Below the pieces are notes generated by a model. It did no database searches and was not told the origin of the DNA. It worked only from the letters and a program-made list of their open reading frames with translations. Positions 1 through 11,400 of a stretch of 64,000 nucleotides of DNA are shown here, one piece after another. The DNA is from Stromatinia cepivora (Eukaryota > Ascomycota > Leotiomycetes > Helotiales > Sclerotiniaceae). The translations under genes were made by a program, and so were the position numbers. Position 1 is the stretch's first letter. Each line of letters starts with the position of its first letter. The stretch is from positions 1,302,001-1,366,000 of the forward strand of contig RCTD01000013.1 of NCBI GenBank assembly GCA_014898415.1. The letters run 5' to 3'.

Positions 1-332
1 TACTTCTGAGGAATAATTGGTGTGCCAATAACATATTCCCCCAATCTCGGTTGGACTGATACGGCTGGCGGGTTCGGATATGAATAACTAGAGATGGAAG
101 ATAAAACTTGATTTTCTTTTGAGGAATGGTTTACCTGAAAGCCTCGGTATGTATACATGGCGCGGGCAGTGGTTGTGCCTGCCGACTCCTTCTTTTTCAT
201 AGAATTGAATCGGGAAGCGACGAGGCCTAGTACAACATAGCGATGATAATGCCCCGGAAGGTTAAGAAGTACATTGCGGACGAGACACACGCTAAAGACA
301 AGCAGCTCGTTGTCAACAATTGCGCCAATCAT
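1..332 (-). CDS. Open reading frame running off the left edge (partial, unknown)
   Basis: On the minus strand an ATG at 332-330, directly preceded by an in-frame TGA, opens a frame of about 110 codons that stays open to base 1, so its end lies outside the window. The predicted start is hydrophobic (MIGAIVDNELLVFSV...), with a possible membrane segment in the first 25 residues. It continues into a basic patch (SMKKKES) and a Ser/Pro/Tyr-rich tail. A possible splice donor (CAG|GTAAAC) lies near base 136, so part of the frame may be intronic. I recognise no family. It may be the last exon of a membrane protein, or chance. Confidence 0.28.
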   Translation of the reverse strand, partial: MIGAIVDNELLVFSVCLVRNVLLNLPGHYHRYVVLGLVASRFNSMKKKESAGTTTARAMYTYRGFQVNHSSKENQVLSSISSYSYPNPPAVSVQPRLGEYVIGTPIIPQK

Positions 333-712
333 TCATTGGCTGGACACCTCACGTGGGGGTCGTCGACTCTGGTACGTGATTTTGCCAATCTGACCTTCAT
401 GAAAAATGAAAGTGCATTGGCTTGGAAAACCCATTAACTAGAGAAGAAAGAGGATTAATTGATATTTCGAAAAGAAGTGTGACTGAATTCAAGTATAAAA
501 AATAAAGCAGTGGCTCCAAAATGCTAGATATAACCTGGATTTCGTCCACTATTGCCAAGAACATCAGTATCGCCAATGCTTGATTATTGAGATCATTTTA
601 GATATCCAAGCTCGCATCGTTTCTTCCCGAAGGCACTCTGTCGTAAATGTGATTCGCAGTCGGAGGATGTACCACCTCTCTAGACTCCATCAATCTCTCA
701 TTCATCATCTTT
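333..712. other. Intergenic, no gene seen
   Basis: This is a short spacer between the edge ORF and the 3' end of the DUF952 gene. A plus-strand ORF at 243-437 overlaps it but has no recognisable protein features, and I do not count it. Confidence 0.5.
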
Positions 713-1257
713 TCATCTTCTAGCCTTCCCAATCCCGTAAAGACTAAAAGGACGATCCACCTCGCCCCAACACCAACCTTCACCAGACCACCCTTCATTT
801 CCTCTCTTCCATTCTCCCACATCATCAACCTCTTCTTTTCCAACTTTCAAGCCATTGTAGATATGAGGAAAGAACCCCGCCTTTCCCTCCGTATCCCAGC
901 ATCCACCTACTTCCTCTGGTTGCTTCCCCACTGCATTCTCCCATTTGATGTATGGAGCTACTTTCTCGTACTTGATGCGGAGAATATAGACGTGGGATTC
1001 CTTACTGTGAAGTGTTAGTGGACGGAACAAGTGAGACTATCAGAAAGATGAAAGTTAATGCTCCAAAAAATGAAAGGAGGTTGCACATACGAGAAGAATG
1101 CATTTAAAGTCCCTAAAAGTTGTTTCGAGGTAGAGCAGTGAACAAACCCATCTCTCTTATCAAGGTCAGAGACTGGGAGGGCTTCTGGAAGAGGTGAAGA
1201 TGGCTCCGCATCTGAAGGAAGGATTTTGTAAATGTAGGTTGGATATGTTGAGGTCAT
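713..1257 (-). CDS. DUF952-family protein
   Basis: Two exons: 1257-1091 and 1004-713, joined across an 86-nt intron with GTATGTG...TTCACAG ends, giving 152 aa. The start is the ATG at 1257 (MTSTYPTYIYKIL). An upstream in-frame extension begins with a non-ATG codon and is ignored. The N-terminal half has the DUF952 pattern: YIYKIL, then LDKRDGFVHCSTSKQLLGT, where the DGFVH(C/L)S block is the family signature. The second exon gives VYILRIKYEKVAPYIKWE and an acidic/Trp-rich end. DUF952 proteins are small soluble proteins of unknown biochemical role found in bacteria and fungi. It is divergent from MAK16 across about 0.5 kb, so the two may share a promoter region. Confidence 0.85.
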
Positions 1258-1770
1258 TTTTTCTGTTTGTTGCACGTGATGAAGAGGGTGATGAAGAATG
1301 TTGATAGGAATTAGAAGGCAGTTAGTGTTAGATGGCAACGGTACTTTTGTTAAAACAAGTAGAGGAGAGTAAGTTTAAGTCTTGGAATGGTGGAGTGTGG
1401 AGTTTGTTTATGGAAGAAGTAAACGGGCGGGGAAAACCTCGGAAGATCTCTCAGGGAGGCTTTTGAATGTGACTTTATGCTGAACATCTATGTAGTGGTA
1501 CTCCCGGTGAGCTCTCCTATTCGCTACCGGTGAGCTTGTAATATTTAGCAAATGATTTTTTGCGAGTTCCTCTGCTCGATCGGTCAAACAGGCGCCGGTG
1601 CATGGACCAATGAGGGCGGGCCTAAAAAGCTACGACTTGTACACCGCCCTCACTGGCAGAATTTGTCTCGCGCCGAAAAAAAGTTGATGGAAAATATCTC
1701 TGTTATGAAGAAGAGACTTTAAGCTTCAAAAACACAAAACAACCTCAACGTCTCGAATACCTCAATCAAT
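1258..1770. promoter_or_regulatory. Divergent intergenic region DUF952 / MAK16
   Basis: This 513-bp spacer separates two genes transcribed away from each other and probably holds both promoters. No specific box could be assigned. A short inverted CTCCCGGTGAGCTC...GCTACCGGTGAGC repeat lies around 1500-1530. Confidence 0.4.
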
Positions 1771-2797
1771 ATGTCGTCAGACGAAATTGTCTGGCAGGTT
1801 ATTAATCAACAATTCTGCTCGTTCAAGCTCAAGTAAGTTGATTGATTATATACATGGCGATTTTCGTCTACTAATGATGTCCAGGACTACGAAGGATCAA
1901 ACTTTCTGTCGCAATGAATACAATGTAACTGGTCTTTGTAATCGACAATCATGCCCCCTTGCGAATTCTAGATATGCAACCATTCGCGCAAATCCTCAAA
2001 CCGGTACCCTTTACCTTTACATGAAGACGATCGAAAGAGCACATATGCCATCAAAATTATGGGAGCGCATAAAGCTATCTTCCAATTATGCCAACGCATT
2101 GGAACAAATCGACGACAAGTTAAAATACTGGCCTAACTTTCTCATTCACAAGTGCAAACAAAGACTTACAAGATTGACACAAGTTGGCGTTCGTATGAGA
2201 AGATTGGCAAAAGAGGAAGAGAGATTGGGTGAAAAACTTGTTCCAAAGTTGGCGCCTAAGGTCAGGAGAAGAGAAGAAACCAGAGAGAGAAAGGCAATGG
2301 CGGCTGCGAAGGTAGAGAGGGCAATTGAGAGAGAATTGATCGAGCGTTTGAGGAGTGGTGCTTATGGTGATCAACCATTGAACGTCAGCGAATCTATCTG
2401 GAAGAAGGTTCTGAAAGGCTTGGAGAGACAAGGAGAAGGAACAAGAGATGAGGATATGGATGAAGGTATCGAAGAAGATGAATTTGAAGAAGAAGGGGAA
2501 TATGAAGATGAGGAGGGTGTTGGTGATGTGGAGTATGTTAGTGATTTGGGAGAAGATGAAGAGGACTTGGAAGATATTGAGGACTGGCTTGGAAGTGATG
2601 AGGAAGCCACTGGTGAGGAGGATAGCGAAGACAGTGAAAGCGATGGCAGCGAGGATGATAAGACCAAGAAGAATGCTACTGGCGCAAAGAGGAAGAGAGC
2701 ACCAGTTTCCAAAGTCAAGCCAAAGAAGAGAGTTTCAAAGATGGAAGTCGAATACGAGCAGGAGCTCGAAGGACCACAGCGAGAATTGGCTTTCTAA
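1771..2797 (+). CDS. MAK16: Ribosome biogenesis protein MAK16
   Basis: Two exons: 1771-1832 and 1885-2797, with a 52-nt intron (GTAAGT...CCAG), giving 324 aa. Exon 1 encodes MSSDEIVWQVINQQFCSFK and exon 2 resumes with TTKDQTFCRNEYNVTGLCNR QSCPLANSRYAT, which is the conserved MAK16 N-terminus with its paired Cys motifs. A basic, helical middle (about 120-190) is followed by a very acidic stretch (about 210-290, mainly Glu/Asp) and a Lys/Arg-rich end that looks like a nuclear or nucleolar signal. In yeast MAK16 works in the nucleolus in early 60S pre-ribosome assembly with RPF1. Length and architecture are normal for fungi. The acidic block is encoded by low-complexity GAAGAT/GAG repeats, which create long spurious frames on the other strand. 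Confidence 0.96.
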
Positions 2798-3345
2798 TTT
2801 GGGGATGTATGGACTTTCATTATACCTGGGGTTGGGCGTTCTTGGTAGGCGTTGGTGCTCTTGGACCCTCAAAATAGCTGTTAATTTGTAGTATTATAGA
2901 CAGCTTCTTTAACTACCTAGGTATATCAAAGCGATTTTAAGGACCAGTATCTGGTAAAAAATCAACTGGTTGAATTTTTTATTTACAATTTTGTTGTGAT
3001 GAATTCCTTGTCTATTTTTAAACTCCCAATAAGTTCCATCAGTGGCTCTTTCATCCGTCTCCTTAGTCTCATCTTTGGTGTAGTGGGGTCAGATCTTTCT
3101 TGCAGCATAACAAGTTTCAACCTTGGTACTAAATCTCCATAAATTCATAACTTCACAACTAATTTACGACACCTTCCTACAAATCACCATAAATTCAAGG
3201 GCTGGTTATCCCTTCAAAATAATAATAACAAATCCTCAGAATTGATCGGCGGTGAATCACTGAATACAAACAAACTTCAATTGCGACACACATTCTCAAC
3301 AACCACTGATCCTACTCACAACGCTCCACAAACGCCAACGCCACA
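2798..3345. other. Intergenic MAK16 / MSO1-like
   Basis: The spacer is 548 bp. It holds the MAK16 3' UTR and then a C/A-rich 5' leader (about 3110-3345) typical of fungal promoters and leaders. No gene was seen. Confidence 0.5.
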
Positions 3346-4056
3346 ATGTACTCCTCCTATCTCAACTCCATTACTTCCAAAGTAACCTCGATCCGACAAA
3401 ACATATTCCAAGGCGAAGCCGACGGCGACACGGAAGATGACACCTATCTCTGTCGCGTAATGCGCACCTATTATCTACAGGAAAAGAAACAAAACCTGCC
3501 AGCGTGGCTTCCCCCCGATCCACGCGGTCCGCAGCCTGTTCCTGTCGTTCAACCAGTTTACAGTCAACCTGTCGGTTCTACATATGGTCAAGCACCTTCT
3601 GCGGCAGGCGGCTCACAGGGTTTAAATAGTTTATTCGGCGGCGCAACTGGAAGAACAAATGCGCCATCGCCACCTCCTGGGAGTCTGCGCGCAGCAAGGG
3701 GAACAGGGGGTCCAGCCAGAAGCCAAAGTCCTTTTGCGACTCAAGGGGCAAGTGCAACAGGAACCTTATCTGCGAGAGATAGGTTGAAGATGGGGAGATC
3801 GAAGGGGAGCGCTATGAATACTAATGCAAGTGGAATGGGTGATGCGAGTTATGATTCGGGATATGAGAATAGGTTGGCGTCGCAGGATGGTGGGGATAAA
3901 CCGTTTATGGCGGCGACGAGTCCGTGGGCTTCGAATGAGGCGGAGTTTGGTGGTGGTGGGTATGAACCGCCGAGGAGGGGGATGGGATTACCTAGTGGAG
4001 GACCTGGTGCGGGAAGGAGACCGGGTTTACCTAGTGGACCTAGGTCGGGGAGATAG
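3346..4056 (+). CDS. MSO1-like Sec1-binding protein
   Basis: Single exon of 236 aa. The N-terminus has MYSSYLNSITSKVTSIRQNI, then GEADGDTEDDTYLCRVMRTY followed by YLQEKKQNLPAWLPPDP. This matches the Sec1-binding segment of Mso1 (DGDTE-D-T--R---RYY----...P-WL). The remaining 160 residues are disordered: Pro/Gly/Ser/Ala-rich, with LSARDRLKMGRSK in the middle and a Gly/Arg/Pro-rich end. In yeast Mso1 binds the SM protein Sec1 and helps SNARE-driven vesicle fusion at the plasma membrane. Filamentous ascomycetes carry such proteins with only the N-terminal segment conserved. The domain assignment is firm. Function rests on the yeast case, so no symbol is given. Confidence 0.8.
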   Translation: MYSSYLNSITSKVTSIRQNIFQGEADGDTEDDTYLCRVMRTYYLQEKKQNLPAWLPPDPRGPQPVPVVQPVYSQPVGSTYGQAPSAAGGSQGLNSLFGGATGRTNAPSPPPGSLRAARGTGGPARSQSPFATQGASATGTLSARDRLKMGRSKGSAMNTNASGMGDASYDSGYENRLASQDGGDKPFMAATSPWASNEAEFGGGGYEPPRRGMGLPSGGPGAGRRPGLPSGPRSGR

Positions 4057-7000
4057 TTTAAGTGGAAGAGAAAAGGGTGTGTATTTAGGGGAGTTGGACT
4101 GGCTGTGAATATTTGACGCTGGACGTGGGACTTTGATGCATGGCATGGAGTCTTAGATGGTATGGTGTTAGGGATTGGAAATATTTTATTGAGTGGTGGT
4201 GGTGCATGGAGTTAATACTTTAATATAGCATAGTAGGGATGGAGCAATGGTATTCTTCTGAAATCTTGAAACAATCTTCTTATCTCTTACCACTTTCCTT
4301 CTACTCTTCATTCTGACGGTTTGAGTTTGTCACGCGTTATCTTCCCTTGCTCCCGCATCAGTTGACTTCATATGCGTATCGAATCATGAGTTATTCTTCC
4401 CCGTACTGAATTTATCAAGACCAGATCAACCTGGCGCAGGTGGTTGAAGTTTAAACTCGGGAAGTGTGCAAGTGCTCACCCCGAAAGCCTCGTCTTCAAC
4501 CTCTATGCCCGGCCTGGACTTCTCATCAAGCAGACATAGTCATCTTGATCTTTACTGTTGTCGTTGCTTTTCATTACTACCGCTCTCATAAGCAAGAATC
4601 TGAACAGGATGAGGAGTATACAATGATAATATATCCTGTAGATCATTCCTCATAACTCATGATTCTCTTATACTTTACAGCTACATAAAAACATCCATTC
4701 CTGAAAAACAACTTTCTTCACACTTACTGTACTACTCGCCGCCTACTCACTGCGCAAGCACTTGTATGGGTTTTGAGTTGTAATACTTGTTCTATATATC
4801 TCTTAGATACTTCTTGACTCGTTTGACTTTCATATTGTATATATATATATATAACAGGTGAATGGGAAAGGAAGGATGCGATTTTTACAGAACCTATCCG
4901 CTTAAAATGATGGATTGTGAGTCCGCAAGATACTAAATTCTCTAGTATATAAGAAAGATAGCATGATTTTGACTATGTTTCTTTCTTCTATGTAATCTTA
5001 CCTTACTCTATGGTTGACCTTCGAGTTAAGAATATGCAGAAATGGTAGAATACATGCCTGCTTCTGGTTTTGAGAAGTCTATTATCTATGGGCGAAATAA
5101 CATGAAGTGGCTTTCTCATTGAACTTGCTTGTGGTGTTAGACGGGGATTTGCTGTTATTATACCCCCTTGCTGTTATTATTCCGCTGTCATATAGAAAGC
5201 AAATAACCACTTTTTTCTATTGACAAAGAGTGGTTGCTTGTTTGACAATAAATCTTCTTTAGTGATATCTAAGACATACTTTTGATGTTTATGAAGGATT
5301 AAAAGGTTGTAGGAATACTTAAAATGGCTCATCCTTACCACCATGATAACCCTTTGAAAGGTTGAAGCTCTATTCTATGTCCATGTTGTTTGAATAATTA
5401 CGAAGTTTGTTTTATATCCACTCTTATAGGACTTAATGGTGAGCTAGGCCGAGAAAATTATTTGCTGCATGGGAAATCGAGTTCCAAATCTGGAATGATA
5501 TATGGTATAATATGTCTAATATCTCATACAGAATCACTTGATTTATATTTGACGTCCGAGTTTTGTCCCAGTATCGTATCATACTCATCATTTTAAACTG
5601 CGAGTAGTTTTACTATCAATATCACGTCTTTTCCATTATCCCTATTCCTTATGGGATTAGCTCAATAGAAGGGTTCTTGTTAAAGAGGTAAGGTTGGAAA
5701 ATGATTTTCTCTGCAAGAAATGACGATGAGTCTCTCGGATATCTAGTGTACTGTTTCATTTTAGATAGTGAAGTATTTTCATACATAATATTAACTACCA
5801 ATGTGCATCTCTCATCGTCTGGTTCCCTTTTGTTGTCAGTTATTAGAAATATATAGTGCATAAGTCCAGCTATTGATGGTGTTGAAATGTATATTCATCG
5901 TCATTCTCTCAAGTCAACATTGAATCCTCCCTCAGGGCGAAACCTCACTTGACCCCAGTGGTAAAACATCCAAGTAGGAATATTCTGCAGCCTTCCTAAT
6001 GAACTCAACTCGATGCGATGGTCCAAGTTCCGTTTGTAAAGGACAGTTTTCCCAACGCATGGCTGTCTTTATATAAATCACAGTCTCATGATTTCCTTGT
6101 CCTTCAGTTTCCCCCAATGTATGTGGCTATGAGCGGGAAGTCATAAAGTTTACTATAAATACGTCGTGTTTCTTCCATCTGTGCTTCTACGGACACAAAT
6201 GCAACACTGTATTCAGGAGCATCCATACAAAAAAGCTACTTCAGAACCTCAAAGTTAAACCTTTCAGGGTCCCTTCAGATCTTCGTAGGGACAGGTTGAA
6301 GAAATGTATGCTGAAATTCCTGATATCCGCTACCAATAAGCGCTTTTCTCATCTCATCCTTCATTATTATCGTTAGTCAGTACTCAATTAATCAACAAAG
6401 CTTATTACCCATAAATTCCACCCCACTCTCTTCCCATAGATCCTGGATCCGCTAAACTGCATTGCCTCGATCTCTTTTTACCTCTAGCAGCAGACAATGT
6501 GCCAATACAACTATCCTTTCGATACCAATTTATCTCTGTAAAACTCCTTGTGCATCTTTATATGTACTTCCTACACCATACCATAACATCAGCACAACTC
6601 AGCAATTCGGCTAATTCAAAAGTTGAAGTCACAACTACAAAAGCCGTCAAATCTTTTCCATAACTTCCCTATTCATATGCGCTCAATAGTCAATGGTGTT
6701 CGCACCTGATATCGTCGAGACTGGACAATGTTCTGGTAAGTACCAAGTTGTGGATTGTTGTACTGAAGTTTTGTTTTTGCTTTGTCGGAATAGGTATCTG
6801 CTGTACAATATCTTGAAGAGGGTATTAGTGTATGCATATGAGCGCTGTCGTTACTCCTAGTGTTCTTACTGCCAATTCTTACCTTATACTCACTGCCAGT
6901 CCTCACAAATCATCCTCATATTCCATCCTCTCACCACCATCATAAACTCACACAAGCCTTCCTTCGAAAACACCCCCGAGAAACGAAAATCCCAGCATGA

Positions 7001-8461
7001 AGTACCACTTTTGGGGATCATTCCCCCCAGACATGTCCTGCCACCTGGATATCTGGATTGATATTTCGATATCTTATTCATGTCGAGATGCAGAGACTTT
7101 AAATATAGGGAAGAGGAGAAAAGGGAGTGGAATGGAGTGAGATGGTTGGGCTTGCTTAGGGAGTTAAATCACTTGTATTACACCATATTCTATGCTTCAA
7201 TATCCTTCGATTCCCAGCCCGAACTGCCTCGAAATTTTCGAATTACCGAGCCGAAACCTCAGATTCTCAGGCGGTGAAGTTTTCAAAACTGTTCTTATTT
7301 GCCGTCATTATGGTTCGGTTTAAGCTATTGATTTTCGATCAATAGTCGTTCGAAACTTAAGATGTGCAACAAAGACCTTTTTTGGGTGTAGGAGGCGAAA
7401 GGGGTGGAATCACGTTCTTCTATACTTCAAGAAGCGATGGCCCATACTATCCATGGATATATAAACTCCTAATCTTCAAAGACTGCTGCGTATCATGATT
7501 ATTATCTTCACAAGTATTATCAACGGATTATAAAGAACCTGCCTAGCAAAGCAAATAAGTCTGTAGCCAGAGAGAAACCTAAAGAAAGTCAAGTAAGATC
7601 TCATGTAAGACTACAAAAAAGGACTCTGTACCTATGATAATAAGCTACGTATGGTATAAACTGTCATTCACGCAGATCTTTTCTTTTTACTGTTGATATT
7701 AGTTAGATCATCATGATTGCCATCACTATCAATTCTCACCATTACCTCTCAGCCCACCAAATTTCCCCTCTTTCTTTTCCTCTCCCTCTCCTCCTCTCCT
7801 CCTCCCTTCCTCTCTTCATCAAAACCCCAACCACTTAACAACATACAACACATCTCACAACCATTTGATCTTTCAAACCACAACGACAATATCGCCTAAT
7901 GTCTAAAAGAATGTTGGAACATCGTTCGCATGCTCATTTCTAGAACTAGGATCAAGTATTTTTATATCTGAACTACAATAATTCCTGCTAATAAATATTT
8001 CGCATTCAGAAATATAGATAGTGTTGCATTATGATGGAGATTGAATAGGAATTAGTCTGATTGGGACGAGGGGAAAATGCAGAACGAATAGGATTACTGG
8101 AAAATAGAGCGATGTGAATTACTAGACGATTTTTTGACAATTGCAAGATGACTATGGTCAATCAGCCGGTCGAAGATGGTAGGATAGTAGAGAATATGAC
8201 TGATGTATGATTCATTTCATTGAAGTCTCTAAAGCAGTCCACGAACACATCAGCACCACCGCCCACGAGCCCTGTACGCACACAAACCAACAAAATGCTA
8301 TGTTCAACCATAAAAGTTCCTATTACAAACAATCCCTCCGGTACCATCTATCCTGTACCAAACCATGAGAATATACCCAACTCCCATATATTCATGCACC
8401 CATTCCTTCATTAATTATACCAACAAAGCATATCCTATATCAGGCCATACATTCATCCAGA
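4057..8461. other. 4.4 kb without a convincing gene
   Basis: Only short unrelated frames occur here, the longest about 80 codons, with no family motif and no good splice partners. Visible content includes a (TA)n tract near 4838-4853, AT-rich stretches at 4900-6000, and pyrimidine-rich DNA around 7735-7830. The start of the region is the 3' flank of the MSO1-like gene and its right end the 3' flank of POL1. A non-coding RNA or a fast-evolving small secreted protein cannot be excluded. Confidence 0.5.
4838..4853. repeat. (TA)n microsatellite
   Basis: A run of eight TA units lies in the AT-rich spacer downstream of the MSO1-like gene. Confidence 0.8.
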
Positions 8462-11400
8462 TCACATGGCGGAGAAGCCCAGTTTCCCAAAAAGACTATC
8501 CATCGCAACCCATTGTCCTCCACATTTATCCAGATATTTCTCTACTACACTTTTCAGCGTGCCGAATCTGACGCGATTATGTTCTGCTAGTGCTGAGACA
8601 AGTTCTATGATCATATTAATTTCTGTCACATAAACCCCATGTAGAAGAATAGAAATCTTACCTTTCTCCGTACCCCTCGCATTACCCTTTGCCTTGTCAA
8701 CATCAAACAAACCAGCAAAGTACAACAGCTGATTATACATCATTTTCTCTGTATATTCGTATCTCATTTTCCCCAGGCATCCTTGAGCCAAACCTTTTGG
8801 TCCCAAACATCTGTGTCCATAAACGCTCATTTGTCTGGTGCGGTTACCGCACGCTTGATCATCGCATACAAGCCAACCTTCATAATATTTACATGTTTCT
8901 TGGCGAATTTGATGTTCAAGTTGTGTCATGATGGAAAGAGTTGAGAGAGTGTTGCCACAGCGACAGATGATACCGGAGGGAGAGCAATTCTCTGTACTGT
9001 TGAGGAGTCCTTCAAATCCGAAAGTAGCTTTGCATGATCGACAGCGTAGAGTGAGGCGACTGGAATCTTTGAAGCGTACAGAGTCATCGATTTGACTTTC
9101 TAGCGGATGAATCTCTGCTTCGTTGCTTCCTGATGAATTGTTGTTGTTGATACTATATTTCCGTGCATCAAGTCCGAGACAGTCAGCCAGACGTACTGTA
9201 TCTGTACCAGAAATATTTGCGCACAATCGCTCGACGGGTGGGAAAATCTGTTTGTAGAGATACCATTCAACATCTGGCTTGAGATCCGAGTCACGCTTCA
9301 TCACGTCTTGAGGTGTAAATGAGCGTTTAGCAGCATTCTCAGATGTTTTCCCTTCTCCTGTTACAATGTACGCTATGACATCGTCTTTTCGAACTTGTTT
9401 CCCCTTGGCCAATTCCCGCAAAGCGACCTGGACTTGGGGCATGTTATCAGCATTGGGGTAATCCTTAGGGGCTTTTCCGAGTTTCGTGTAGATTATATAC
9501 TTCTGGACGGGAACATCCCCTTCTCTCATTTTTGTTGAAATTTCACGAAGATAGTCATGAATCCGTGTGATAACAGCCTCTGCGTCATCACCGGACAGAA
9601 TTTCGTTCAAAAGTTGAGATGAAACCTCCTTTGACAAATTACAGTATTCACGACGCTTCATATCTAGACCTTTGACTTCCATCTTATCAACAAATTTTCC
9701 ATCAACCTGTACAAGATTGATGGCGGCATATTTCTTCTTTGCTTGAAGTAAAATGCGTCTAAACACATTGTCGATATCAATTTCCAGTAACTTGTAACGA
9801 TCGTTGACGGACTTTTTAAAGTCGTTTCCAACTGCAAGGGCATCTTGAATATTATCAACGTTGGCATTAATCATGACGGAATCCGTATCACCATAGATGA
9901 CTTGTAACGATTTGCTCTCGGCCAGATCTTTGGTACTTCGAAGAATCTCACGACCTTTGTATGTCGTGAGAACCGCCAGTGGTCGAGCATAAAATCTAGA
10001 TTTGGTGTATCCCAAACAACCGTACATAGAGTTCGCAGTAAGCTTCAATGCCAATTGCTTGATATCCCAAGTCGCCAACTGCTCCGAGGTCGCATGTTTG
10101 TCTTTCATAAGGCTCTTGACTTGTCGGCGTCGACTGACAAGTGTGGCAATAAGCTTAGGCAAGATACCTTGTTCCTGATCTGTTGGAACTTCTGGAACTC
10201 GATCCTCATCATCGGACTATACATGTTAGTACAATATCACTGTTCACAGAAAGGGTAGGAACATACCAAATTCAACCTATCAACTGTAGTGAAGCAAATG
10301 TTGAATTCCTGGATAATACTGGGGTACAAGGAATTGAAATCCATGACAAGGACGAATTTGTCGTATAAACCTTTCTCTGGCTCGAAGACTAGACCTCCCT
10401 TATACTTGTCCTTCTTCTTCACATCTCCACTTTCTTCATCCACATTCTCTTCCTCGACCTGCTGCTTGCCCTTGAAAACAGCTTTGTCGGGGCAAATATA
10501 CTTATTGCGATGAAACTCATGTAACAAAATGTATTCGTTGCGCTCGGCACGAGTACCGGTAAGTGTTCTTGCCCAAGAGTTTCCAGCCAAGTTAGTAAGA
10601 ACTTTGGTTAAAGGAAGCATTTGAACCTTCAAGGCAAGAGCTGCGATGAAGTACGTATCTGCTTCACAATGGCTGACATAGTCCATTAATCCGTCCTTGT
10701 TAGTAGCCCATGTCTTCAAGGCAACCTCATTATCGATTTCTCGACGATTGGCACCCGATAAGTAAAGGCTGCACATCTCGGTGAGGGTCCAGGATGTACA
10801 TTTCGTCATGGTCGATTTTCCCATATCATTGGCCAAGTCACACATGAGACGACCTGACATTAGCGTACGCTCTGCAAAGAAATTGCCCCCCATTTTCCCC
10901 ATGGATCCTGGCCATTGGGTACGTCTCATACGACCAATACGTGACCATTGTGGAGTCTTTCTGGCCTGAAATCGACTTAGTAAGATGCTGAAATCAACGC
11001 CTTCCAATTGGTGGCCAACGAGAACATCTGGATCAACTAAGTCTAGGCGGGCAAGGAAGAAGCTTAAAATCTCATTCTCCTGCTTAACCAGCTTGACGAG
11101 GCCTATCGAACGTTGTTTAACTATCCCCTCGAATCCGATAGGGAAATGGGATCCGTTCGGCCGCATGACAGTAAAAGTTTGACAAGGTAAGTTTTCGGGC
11201 GGAGTGGTGTCGCTTAGTGAAATATTTTGATATATGCGTGCACTAATTGCGAGAATTTCTTGTTTATTTTCCTTTACATTGAAGACAGTGCGCAAAGCAA
11301 TGCTCATCAAAGTCAAGGGTGGCGCTTCGAGGTTATCGGACTCATTGATGGGAGTAATGAGATTCGGTTTTGAAACCTGTACTTCTAATTTGCAGTGAGA

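Noticed and set aside
2371..2718. Ser/Pro-rich frame opposite the MAK16 acidic tail
   Set aside because: It is the mirror of GAA/GAT-rich codons, a low-complexity shadow.
4464..4655. 63-codon frame with a hydrophobic stretch
   Set aside because: No signal peptide, no family similarity and no splice partner. Likely chance in a 4.4 kb empty stretch.
8605..8661. Reading POL1 through this segment without an intron
   Set aside because: The segment is a multiple of three and open, but has GTAAGA...CATAG ends. Only its removal gives the conserved GTEK-ELVSALAEHNRVRF sequence.
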